DNA of 64,000 nucleotides. Origin: Anaerolineaceae bacterium (GTDB taxonomy: Bacteria; Chloroflexota; Anaerolineae; Anaerolineales; Anaerolineaceae). The notes beneath the pieces are model-generated. The model had not been told where the DNA came from. It saw nothing but the letters and a program-made list of their open reading frames with translations, and did not search any database. This document shows positions 1-8,884 of the stretch, in pieces. The position numbers and the translations under genes were made by a program. The stretch lies in contig JAURZL010000005.1 in NCBI GenBank assembly GCA_030653365.1, positions 185,469 through 249,468 of the forward strand, given 5' to 3'. Position 1 is the first letter of the stretch; each line of letters opens with the position of its first letter.

Positions 1-765
1 ACATTCTTTGGATCTACTGCTTATGGTGGAGACGGTGCCAGCCGTGCTGTGTGGACAATTAATACTTCCTTTGGTGGTACCTATTACGATGATGAAGGTA
101 ATATGTTACTAAACACACCAGAGACAATTGCTGCCATTGAGTTTTTACGTGAAATCGTAGCAAAAGAGTATGTAGCTCCAGTGTCGTTCGCCGGTGGATT
201 CCAGGAAGAAGAAGCCTTTAAGGATGCATCGGCTGGAGCTATTCCAACTGGTCTTTTCGGATATCGTTATATCAATCCACTGACAGCACCGGATGGGACA
301 AAATATGATACATCAACATCAGACGATATGATCAATGCCATTGGTGCCGGGGATGTGGTTATGCGCCCATCATTTGCACCCGAAGGAAAAACCCCAGGTT
401 GTAATATCGATATTCAAGCATTGGCAATTCCGGTAGGTTCCAAGAATGTTGAAGCAGCTTACGATTACATCAACTGGATTATGACACCAGACCGCAATGC
501 AGAGTTTGTTGCTGGCCCTGGTGGTGGTTTTCCTGCTTTGAAATCGATGCTAAGTCACCCAACATTTGACACCCCATTTTATCAACAGGCAGCCATCGCA
601 ATAAATGGTAGTTCTTGTAAAGCCTGGCAAGGAACCCTTGAAAGGCCCAATGAAGCCGCTGAATTGATCATGAACGTATTTTACCGCCTGATCAAGGAAG
701 ACCCAACTTTGGATATTTCCACAGAGTTGACAAAAACGCAGGACGAATACAACTCCAATAATTAA
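1..765 (+). CDS. ABC transporter sugar substrate-binding protein, C-terminal part (5' truncated by window)
   Basis: Open frame runs from base 1 through the ORF listed at 49; nearly colinear with the C-terminal half of the 1458-2918 product (GLFGYRYINPLTAPDGTKY, FAPEGKTPGCN, NVEAAYDYINWIMT). Confidence 0.9.
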   Translation, partial: TFFGSTAYGGDGASRAVWTINTSFGGTYYDDEGNMLLNTPETIAAIEFLREIVAKEYVAPVSFAGGFQEEEAFKDASAGAIPTGLFGYRYINPLTAPDGTKYDTSTSDDMINAIGAGDVVMRPSFAPEGKTPGCNIDIQALAIPVGSKNVEAAYDYINWIMTPDRNAEFVAGPGGGFPALKSMLSHPTFDTPFYQQAAIAINGSSCKAWQGTLERPNEAAELIMNVFYRLIKEDPTLDISTELTKTQDEYNSNN

Positions 766-795
766 TTTAGTGCTACTGGAAAAACTAATAAAATC

Positions 796-838
796 TAACA
801 ACAAACTACAAGGACCTAATCCTTGTAGTTTGTTGTTA
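796..838. terminator. Stem-loop (19-bp perfect stem, 5-nt loop) after binding-protein gene
   Basis: TAACAACAAACTACAAGGA - CCTAA - TCCTTGTAGTTTGTTGTTA. Confidence 0.75.
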
Positions 839-1457
839 ACAGGATGAAATCTCAAAATAAACCAATTTTTGCCGTTGATTGGGTAATTCAACAAATAGAA
901 TTAGGTTTCAAAAACCTTAAAATATTCAGTAATACTTAAAATCAGTTCATTTCTACTTGACAAGCCTTTTTTCACATGCTATTATATTTTTATTCCCACG
1001 CAAAATTTCTTTTTCAGTAATTTTATAATTTATTTTTTCTTGCAGATTTAATGGTGTTCTTATCAATAAAAATACTAGTAACACTACAAATAATCCATAA
1101 TCTCCGGGAGTTTCAAGTAATGCGAATACATGCTGCACTTCCAGGAAAAGACTTGATAAAACAAAATTTAATTATCCCTAAACCTCATTATAATTTTTTA
1201 GACTACAAACTTGGTGACTTTTGGATTCAATCAAACGTTGTTGAATTCCTAAATCAACTAAACCCAGGTAAAAGGTGCGAATTTCCAAAAAGTTGATAAA
1301 TTCAATTTATTTCAATTCATTTAACCATTATTGTTATGTTGAAAAAATCCTCAAACAAGTTATGAAAATCTAAAGGAGGTGGTTGGCCAGACAAAAATTA
1401 GGATAATTACTAAATCGTCAATAAACTTAATCAAAAAATTTATTAAGGAGAAAAAGA

Positions 1458-2918
1458 ATGAAAAGCAAGAAATATTTATTGTTGACAGCTCTAATGTTGG
1501 TCGTCTTCACTATGGGTTTGGTTGGTTGTGCACCTGCTGCTGAAGAACCTGCTGCCCCCGCTGAACCAGTTGCACCTGCTGAACCGGCTGCACCTGCTGC
1601 ACCTGCTGCACCAGTAGCCACTGAAGTACCTGCTGAACCGGCTGCACCTGCCGAAGAAGTGGCATTGGTAACCTGGTTCCAATATGACCAGAACAATGAA
1701 GACCCGGCCAGTGACGAACGTGTTGGTAACCAATGGTTACGCGACAATATCCCGTTGTTTGATGCTGCTTTCGAAGGAAAATATTACTGGGAGAATACTC
1801 CCAAAGCCTGGGATAAAATGTCATCCGAACTCGTTGCCGCTGAAATTTCTGGTGGTGATGTCCCTGACCTGATCGAGTTGGGTGGTGCACAAATTGTGAC
1901 TTACGTTAACAATGGTGCTTTAATGGACCTTACCGACTGGATGATGGCTCAGGAATGGTATGCTGATCTGGATGAAAGTGCAAAAATCTCCTGCACAGGA
2001 CCAGATGGTCGTCTCTATTGTATACCTACTGCTGAACGTCCCCACCTGACCTATGTCTGGGCAGACCGCTATCCGAATGGTTACCCAACTACTCCAGAAC
2101 AATTTGTGGTAGAAGCCGAACGCTTGAAAGCTGAAGGACTGTATGCCTGGTCATATTTTGGCAACACACAATATGGTGGATCTGGTGCAGGTCGTGGTAT
2201 CTGGGCATTAATTGCTTCCTTTGGTGGCACCTATGATGATGGTCAAGGCAATATGCTGCTCAACACCCCAGAAAATGTGGCTGCCATTGATTTCTTACGC
2301 ATGACGGTTATGAATGGTTATAATCCTGACACCGTTTTCGCTGGTGGTTTTGTGGAAGAGGATTCCTTTAAAGATGCCTCAGCTGGTGCTTTCCCGACTG
2401 GTTTGTTTGGTTATCGCTACATCAATCCTCTGACCGCTCCTGATGGGACAAAATACGAAACCGGTTCAGAACAGGACATGATTGACGCGATTGCTGCTGG
2501 TGATGTGATTATGCGCCCGATGTTTGCTCCCGAAGGGAAGACCCCCGGTTGTAACCTGGACATTCAGGGTGTTGGAATCCCAACCAGTGCCAAGAATGTG
2601 GAAGCAGCTTATGATTACATTAATTGGATTATGACTGACATGGACATTTATATTAAGTACGTGCTTGGTCCTGGCGCAGGCTTCCCTTCCTTGAAATCAG
2701 CTCAGGCATTACCTGAAATGCAGACACCATTCTATCAACAGGCTGCCATTGCCGTCAATGCAAGTGTTTGCCGCAATTACTCTGGTACATTAGAACGACC
2801 TGCTGAAGCTTCAGAAGCAATCATGAATGCCATTTACAAATTGATAAAAGAAGATCAAACTGCTGATATCGCCACTGAATTCCAAAAAGTTCAGGATGAA
2901 TACAACGCAAACAACTAA
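1458..2918 (+). CDS. ABC transporter sugar substrate-binding lipoprotein
   Basis: Signal peptide with lipobox (MGLVGCAP), Ala/Pro/Glu linker, extracellular solute-binding fold; aaggag SD upstream; followed by two permeases. Confidence 0.93.
   Translation: MKSKKYLLLTALMLVVFTMGLVGCAPAAEEPAAPAEPVAPAEPAAPAAPAAPVATEVPAEPAAPAEEVALVTWFQYDQNNEDPASDERVGNQWLRDNIPLFDAAFEGKYYWENTPKAWDKMSSELVAAEISGGDVPDLIELGGAQIVTYVNNGALMDLTDWMMAQEWYADLDESAKISCTGPDGRLYCIPTAERPHLTYVWADRYPNGYPTTPEQFVVEAERLKAEGLYAWSYFGNTQYGGSGAGRGIWALIASFGGTYDDGQGNMLLNTPENVAAIDFLRMTVMNGYNPDTVFAGGFVEEDSFKDASAGAFPTGLFGYRYINPLTAPDGTKYETGSEQDMIDAIAAGDVIMRPMFAPEGKTPGCNLDIQGVGIPTSAKNVEAAYDYINWIMTDMDIYIKYVLGPGAGFPSLKSAQALPEMQTPFYQQAAIAVNASVCRNYSGTLERPAEASEAIMNAIYKLIKEDQTADIATEFQKVQDEYNANN
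1543..1652 (+). repeat. Low-complexity Ala/Pro/Glu-coding linker repeat
   Basis: Reiterated cctgctgaaccagctgca-type units encoding EPAAPAEPVAPAEPAAPAAPAAP; creates spurious antisense ORFs. Confidence 0.8.
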
Positions 2919-2956
2919 TCAGGTAATTTGATTATCTTCTCGCATTAAATAACATC

Positions 2957-2989
2957 AAGGTGAGAAGGAATATTTATCCTTCTCACCTT
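2957..2989. terminator. Stem-loop (13 bp) between binding-protein and permease genes
   Basis: AAGGTGAGAAGGA - ATATTTA - TCCTTCTCACCTT. Confidence 0.7.
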
Positions 2990-3166
2990 TGATCCTTAAA
3001 AAAATATAGATTAAATAAGGATAACCACCTTGCTTTTCGGAATCTTTTTCGAGATGGTTATCATACTAATCTTTGCGAAAATATTTTGGAGTGATTCAAA
3101 ATATTTACAGATTATCTTATTTAATCGAATATTTATTTTTTTTCTCACCCAAAGAAAGGTGATAAT

Positions 3167-4093
3167 ATGCAAAAGAATCCCTCAAGATTTATGAAACGGT
3201 TTGAAATTCGCAAATCATTACCGTTTTGGTTGATTTTACCTTCGATCATCGTTATTCTCATTGTTCAGGTATATCCAGCATTCTATACTTTGTGGTTAAG
3301 CTTACAGGAACGTAAAGGCGCAGCCTGGGAGTATGTGGGTTTTGAAAACTTCGAACGATTGGTGAATGCTGGGCTTTTCCCAGAAAGTATCGGACACACC
3401 GTTATATTCTTACTTGGGTATGTAGTCTTAACCTTGTCGCTTGGGTTTATTATTGCTCAGTTATTAAAACGGAATGTACCGTTAACTGGTTTGTATGTGA
3501 CCATTTTGTTTGTTCCCTGGATTATTGCAGACATCATTGCTGGTCTTGTGTTTCGGTTATTGGTGACACCAGATTATGGGCTTTTCTCGGGTATTCTGGC
3601 AGAACGTGGAATATCGGTATTAACGGATCCTCGTCCATCGGCATTGTTAGGAGAATTTCCATTTCCACCGTCTCCTGCAATGGTTTATTTGATTCTGGCA
3701 GCTACCTGGCGTGCTCTACCATTTATAACTTTACTACTTTTAGCTTCTTTACAAACGATTCCTCATGAAGTCATCGAGAGTGCTCGTATTGATGGTGCCA
3801 ATGGTTGGCAAATTACCAATCATATAACCATTCCTTTGATTCTTCCGACCATGGTGGTGGCATTATTCAATCTGATTCTTGGCGGGATGAATGGGGTAGG
3901 AATGGTATTCAGTCTGACCGGAGGAGGTCCAGGAACAGCGACATATGTGTTAAGCTATTTTCTGTATGTACTTGGATGGGGACAATTAAGGTTTGGTCGC
4001 GCGGCTGCTCTGGCTTTGATGATAGCCATTGTGAACTGGATATTAATTTACATGGTGCTGCGAGTAACCAAATTACATGAGAAGGAGAGATAA
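3167..4093 (+). CDS. ABC sugar transporter permease (MalF/UgpA-like)
   Basis: Multi-TM protein with EAA-type motif (ESARIDGANGWQITNHITIPLILPT). Confidence 0.92.
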   Translation: MQKNPSRFMKRFEIRKSLPFWLILPSIIVILIVQVYPAFYTLWLSLQERKGAAWEYVGFENFERLVNAGLFPESIGHTVIFLLGYVVLTLSLGFIIAQLLKRNVPLTGLYVTILFVPWIIADIIAGLVFRLLVTPDYGLFSGILAERGISVLTDPRPSALLGEFPFPPSPAMVYLILAATWRALPFITLLLLASLQTIPHEVIESARIDGANGWQITNHITIPLILPTMVVALFNLILGGMNGVGMVFSLTGGGPGTATYVLSYFLYVLGWGQLRFGRAAALALMIAIVNWILIYMVLRVTKLHEKER

Positions 4094-4094
4094 C

Positions 4095-5039
4095 ATGAGC
4101 GTATCCGGATCCTCACATTTATCACGCCGTGCTTGGGAAACCAGGTTTGTGAACTTTGCTCTCATTATAGTTTGCCTTTTTGCCGTATTTCCGATTTTTA
4201 CCACAATAACCATTTCGTTCAAAGAACAAGCGGATATTACACGCAAACCCCCCATTCTCTTTCCCTGTGATACCCCTGAAAAGTCCTTCGAATGGAGTGC
4301 GTGTCGCTGGGCGGTGGAAGGTTATGAACGCGTCTTTGCTCCCAAACCTGATGAAAATGTATTATTAGGTTTCAAATTAACCGGAAATCTGATTCAGACC
4401 TATATTCCCAATACGATCATGTATGCATTTACATCAGCCATTGGCGTATCGTTATTAGCCAGTCTTTCCGGTTTTGCTTTCTCTCGCTACCGTTTTAAAG
4501 GACATAACGCCTTGATGACAGCTATTTATGCTGTTACAGGTATTCCGTTAATCACGAATATGCTGGCTTTGTACCAGATGGGCATTATTTTTCGAAAGAA
4601 TTTACCTTTTTACGACGATAGATTATTTTTGATTTTTGTCTATTTTGGATTCTTCCTGCCAATCAGTATATGGATTACCAAAGGTTTCTTTGATGCAATT
4701 CCACGTGAATTGGAGGAGTCAGCATTAATTGAAGGATGTTCTCCATTAGGTGCCATGTTCCGTATCACCATGCCACTGGCAGCCCCTGGTCTGGTATCAA
4801 TATTCTTGATGACATTTGTGAATGTGTGGAACGAATTTATTGTTGCTTATCTGTTGGTAACGAAGAATGAATATAAACCTGCCATGTTTGGTTTATATGA
4901 TTTTCTCAGTCAGAACATCATTAACCTGCAAGTATTGGCGGCTGCATGTTTGGTCATCGCCGCACCTATCATTATCCTGTTCCTTTTCACACGAAAAACC
5001 TTCTTCCGTGCCATGGTAGAAGGTGCTGTAAAAGGTTAA
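4095..5039 (+). CDS. ABC sugar transporter permease (MalG/UgpE-like)
   Basis: Multi-TM, EAA motif (ELEESALIEGCSPLGAMFRITMPLAAPG); ATG at 4095 preceded by gaaggagag. Confidence 0.92.
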   Translation: MSVSGSSHLSRRAWETRFVNFALIIVCLFAVFPIFTTITISFKEQADITRKPPILFPCDTPEKSFEWSACRWAVEGYERVFAPKPDENVLLGFKLTGNLIQTYIPNTIMYAFTSAIGVSLLASLSGFAFSRYRFKGHNALMTAIYAVTGIPLITNMLALYQMGIIFRKNLPFYDDRLFLIFVYFGFFLPISIWITKGFFDAIPRELEESALIEGCSPLGAMFRITMPLAAPGLVSIFLMTFVNVWNEFIVAYLLVTKNEYKPAMFGLYDFLSQNIINLQVLAAACLVIAAPIIILFLFTRKTFFRAMVEGAVKG

Positions 5040-5081
5040 GGATATGTAAATCTTGCTCTTGATTGAGTTAGGAGTTGCTCT

Positions 5082-7454
5082 TTGACTGAAAAAAGCATAA
5101 TAAATACAGAAAAGGGTCGATTAAGGCTGCATAAAGGATATCCCAATCCTAAAAATGCATCCGATCGTGAATTGTATTTATTTACAGGCAATCCAACCGC
5201 TGCTTTGATCGAAGAGATCATTCCTGATGAAGGGGTTATGCTTCCAGAATCGTTACCTGGATTAAAGAATAATGATTTCTTTCTGACCCTCTATCATTTT
5301 AACGATGTGCATGGTCATCTGGTACGTTTAACCCCCGATGGAGACGAACCAGTCTTTACCCGGATGGCGTATCAGATCAATGAAAAACGCACAAAAGTAG
5401 AAAACGATCCTTTTCGTGCAGTTTTGACATTATCAGCAGGCGATGATTGTATCGGGACCGTCTTTGATGAGTTGATGGACGATACCTTCGAGTCAAATCC
5501 GGTACATGCCAGTTACCGCTTATATTCCGCAGCCGGAGTAGATCTCTCGGTGCTGGGCAACCATGATTTTGATATGGGTATTGATGTTTTGAAGCAATCC
5601 ATTCAAAATGACGCGAAATTCCCCATTCTGGCAGCCAATCTGACGGATTGTCCAACCCTAAAGGGGTTGTATTTTCCAGCAGCATTGATGGTGATCAAAG
5701 GCATTCGCATTGGTATCATTGGATTGGCAACCTCTGCTGAATATAAAATCAGTAAAAAAGAAAGCCGCATCCACAATCCAGTGCAGACAGCATTAAATAT
5801 TCTGCCTGCCATCCGGCCATTATGTGATGTGGTGGTTTTGTTAACCCACCTGGGATACAGTCTGGCAGCCACTTCAGCCATCACAGCGGAAGCAGGGGAT
5901 GTGGAGCTGGCGAAGAGTCTTCCCTATGCTGGTGTGCACTTAATTGTAGGTGGGCATTCGCACCATGAATTGAACCACCAGGGTCTCAATCCTCACAATA
6001 TCGTGAATGGGATTCCAATCGTGCAGGCTGGTTCTTTAGGCCGATATCTAGGCAGAGTCGATTTACGTATCCGCCAAAAATCCGCTGCTGTGGCTCATGT
6101 TCGTCTGACCCCCACTGAAACAATACCGGTAGACCATCTCCTTGAACAAAAGGTCATGAAGTCGTTAATTCATCGGGCACGGAGCTATTTTGCTCGCGTC
6201 CTGGGTACTGTGGGGGTTGATCCAAAGCTGAGTACGGATTATGTACGAAACACATTTGCGTCAGGTGAGTTGGCGCTGGCTAACTTCATCACGGATGGTA
6301 TGGTAAAACAATTAAGGAAAGCCGGGCAAGCGGCAGACATGGCAATGATCGATTCAAGTTGTGTCCGGCGTGGCCTGGATGTAGGTGGACAACTGACTTT
6401 CGGTGATTGGTTTAATGTAATGCCTTTTGCTGATACCATTCGCTTTTATCAACTAACCAGCTGGCAATTGCGTGATTTGATTCACGATAATGCCAGACGA
6501 ATTGATTTACCGGGCGAACCCAACACCGAACGCGGATTTCTACAATTCAGTAATGAAGTGCGTTACACCGTTCAGCTTGGTAAATCACGAGCAGAAACCC
6601 GAATCCAAGAAATCATGATCAATGGAATCTCGCTGGATGAACAACTGGAAAAAGAATTTCTGATTGCAACCACAAGTTTTGTGCGTGAACTGGCTGGTAA
6701 TTGGGAAAATTGCCATGATCAATCATTGGGATGTGATCTGGTTAATATTCATGATTTCACCCATTTTGAATCCGACTATTTTATGCGGCGCGAATTGGTG
6801 AAATATATTATCGATCAGGGGGGAATCACCCGGGAAACAGGCGCACGGCTGGATGGACGTTTGCGCGTGGAGGAACGTATGACAAATCAAATTACCGATC
6901 TGAGTATTAAAGAATTTAACAATGAAATCAGTTTTCAGAACCATGCCATGGCCGGCGCTGTTATATCCAATGCTGCTGTTTCTGCTGTTTCATTGGGATT
7001 TGCCTGTATCCGCAATTCCCAGCGCTTTTTGGATGAGAATAGCACAGCCTACCAGGCCAGGTTGGATCAGTTGGCAAGTATCCAGGAACAGCTGCTAGAT
7101 ATCTGCGATAAGGATGCCAATGCAATCGGGTTACTGGTTTCCCTGCGCAATACCGGAGAAGAGATGCAGGGTCAACGATTATTATGTGAGTTCCCAGCAC
7201 GTATCAGTCAGTTATCCATTCTGGCTGCCCAAACATTGCAGGATTTCCGCAACCTGGTCAATGAACGTGTGAACGACGATCTTGAAATGAGCATCAATCT
7301 ATTAACCGGCACTGCACAATCTGCGATGTTGTTATTAGATAGTAATTTACGAATTTGGACAGACCCGGAATTGGCAGACCAATTTGAACCAATTTTGGAA
7401 GGGTTGATCAATGATATTGAGCATCTGAGCCCGGTCAAGAGAATTCGATCCTAG
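5082..7454 (+). CDS. 5'-nucleotidase/UshA-like metallophosphoesterase fused to C-terminal cyclodeaminase/cyclohydrolase (FTCD_C)-like domain
   Basis: N-terminal FNDVHGHL, GNHDFDMG, GGHSHHELN and the 5_nucleotid_C region; from residue about 600 (MTNQITDLSIKEFNNEIS...CDKDANAI...NERVNDDLEMSINLLTGTAQSAMLLLDSNL) resembles cyclodeaminase. TTG start. Confidence 0.8.
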   Translation: MTEKSIINTEKGRLRLHKGYPNPKNASDRELYLFTGNPTAALIEEIIPDEGVMLPESLPGLKNNDFFLTLYHFNDVHGHLVRLTPDGDEPVFTRMAYQINEKRTKVENDPFRAVLTLSAGDDCIGTVFDELMDDTFESNPVHASYRLYSAAGVDLSVLGNHDFDMGIDVLKQSIQNDAKFPILAANLTDCPTLKGLYFPAALMVIKGIRIGIIGLATSAEYKISKKESRIHNPVQTALNILPAIRPLCDVVVLLTHLGYSLAATSAITAEAGDVELAKSLPYAGVHLIVGGHSHHELNHQGLNPHNIVNGIPIVQAGSLGRYLGRVDLRIRQKSAAVAHVRLTPTETIPVDHLLEQKVMKSLIHRARSYFARVLGTVGVDPKLSTDYVRNTFASGELALANFITDGMVKQLRKAGQAADMAMIDSSCVRRGLDVGGQLTFGDWFNVMPFADTIRFYQLTSWQLRDLIHDNARRIDLPGEPNTERGFLQFSNEVRYTVQLGKSRAETRIQEIMINGISLDEQLEKEFLIATTSFVRELAGNWENCHDQSLGCDLVNIHDFTHFESDYFMRRELVKYIIDQGGITRETGARLDGRLRVEERMTNQITDLSIKEFNNEISFQNHAMAGAVISNAAVSAVSLGFACIRNSQRFLDENSTAYQARLDQLASIQEQLLDICDKDANAIGLLVSLRNTGEEMQGQRLLCEFPARISQLSILAAQTLQDFRNLVNERVNDDLEMSINLLTGTAQSAMLLLDSNLRIWTDPELADQFEPILEGLINDIEHLSPVKRIRS

Positions 7455-7498
7455 AAACGAAAACTTTGTGAAATTTTGCAGGTAGAAAGGTTTTCCAA

Positions 7499-8854
7499 AT
7501 GAGTACAATCTTAATTAAAAATGGATCAGTGATCACACTCAATGATGAAAAACAGATTTTAAAGCAGGGTTATGTTCTGATTGAAAACGATCTCATTGTT
7601 GAAGTAGGTGCCGGTGATCCTCCCGATGCATATCTACATGCAGATCAGATTCTGGATGCAGCCAACATGGCAGTCATGCCTGGGATGGTGAATGCGCATA
7701 CCCATTTATTCCAGACGTTCATTCGAGGGTTAGCTGATGATAAACCATTATTGGAGTGGCTGGAAGCAGCGATCTGGCCGGTTGCCAAAGCGCTCACCCC
7801 GGAAGAGGCATATGTGGCAGCCATGGTGGGCTTGATGGAGAATATACGCGGAGGAGCAACATCCGTCATTGATCATCAATATATCCACACCGATCCCTTC
7901 AATGATGACGGGGTATGCCAGGCAGCAGAAGAAAGTGGTATTCGCTTTTTACTGGCCCGTGGTTGGGCAGATATGGATTACCACCCTACTTTTATGGAAG
8001 ACCAGGCGCGAATTGTTGCTGAAACCACACGGCTGCGGGAGAAATGGCAGTTGAATGGAAACGGCCGCATCCGCGTTGAATTCGGACCATTAATTCCATG
8101 GGGCTGCACCGATGATACGATGTGTGTGACCCATAAAATTTCAGAAGACTGGGGTTCCGGGACGCATATTCATGTGGCTGAAACGAAAACAGAAGTGGAT
8201 ATGAACCTGAAGAAACGTGGCACCCGTCATATCGAGTGGCTGGCGGAGCTGGGTGTTCTTGGCCCGCATATGCAGCTTGTACACAGTGTCTGGCTGGAAG
8301 ATTTCGAACTCGATCTGGTTGAAAAACATAATGCGCTGGTGGTGCATTGCCCGGTCAGTAATATGTATCTGGCTTCCGGTGTGGCACGAATTCCGGAAAT
8401 GCTCGAGCGTGGCATCACGGTGGCCCTCGCGACCGATGGACCGGGAAGCAATAATAACCAGGATATGCTGGAAGTATTAAAAACAACAGCCTTATTACAC
8501 AAGGTTAACACTTTAAACGCCATGGTGCTGTTACCAGAAGATGTGTTGTGGATGGCCTGTCGCGGTGGGGCGTCTGCCTTTGGCTTACCCCAACAAATCG
8601 GATCTTTGGAAAAAGGCAAGAAAGCGGATTTAATTCTGGTGGATCTGGATACACCCATGGCTATGCCGGTTCACAAAGTTGCCTCTGCACTGGTCTATAA
8701 TGCCAGCAATCGCGATGTGGATACCGTGATTGTGGATGGCAAGTTGTTGATGCACAAAAAAGAAATTCTGTTTACAGATGAGAAAGCAATGCTGGCAAGA
8801 GCCCGCACTGTCTGCAAAACGCTTTTTGAACGAGCCGGTGTACAGGTTGATTAA
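7499..8854 (+). CDS. Amidohydrolase (ATZ/TRZ, SAH/MTA/8-oxoguanine deaminase-like)
   Basis: VMPGMVNAHTHLFQTFIRG, HVAETKTEVD, HCPVSNMYLASGVARIPEML, LATDGPGSNNNQDM. Confidence 0.9.
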   Translation: MSTILIKNGSVITLNDEKQILKQGYVLIENDLIVEVGAGDPPDAYLHADQILDAANMAVMPGMVNAHTHLFQTFIRGLADDKPLLEWLEAAIWPVAKALTPEEAYVAAMVGLMENIRGGATSVIDHQYIHTDPFNDDGVCQAAEESGIRFLLARGWADMDYHPTFMEDQARIVAETTRLREKWQLNGNGRIRVEFGPLIPWGCTDDTMCVTHKISEDWGSGTHIHVAETKTEVDMNLKKRGTRHIEWLAELGVLGPHMQLVHSVWLEDFELDLVEKHNALVVHCPVSNMYLASGVARIPEMLERGITVALATDGPGSNNNQDMLEVLKTTALLHKVNTLNAMVLLPEDVLWMACRGGASAFGLPQQIGSLEKGKKADLILVDLDTPMAMPVHKVASALVYNASNRDVDTVIVDGKLLMHKKEILFTDEKAMLARARTVCKTLFERAGVQVD

Positions 8855-8884
8855 AGTCTTTGGGACTTGAATGAGGACTGCTGG

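Noticed and set aside
1051-1296. 81-aa ORF in the long spacer between the two SBP genes
   Set aside because: No recognisable family and no convincing SD; could be a gene remnant but unsupported.
1427-1890. Overlapping minus-strand ORFs with Ala/Gly/Ser or Gln/Val repeats
   Set aside because: Produced by the low-complexity linker repeat of the lipoprotein gene on the other strand.
8227-8658. 143-aa minus-strand ORF
   Set aside because: Antisense within the amidohydrolase gene; no domain or SD.
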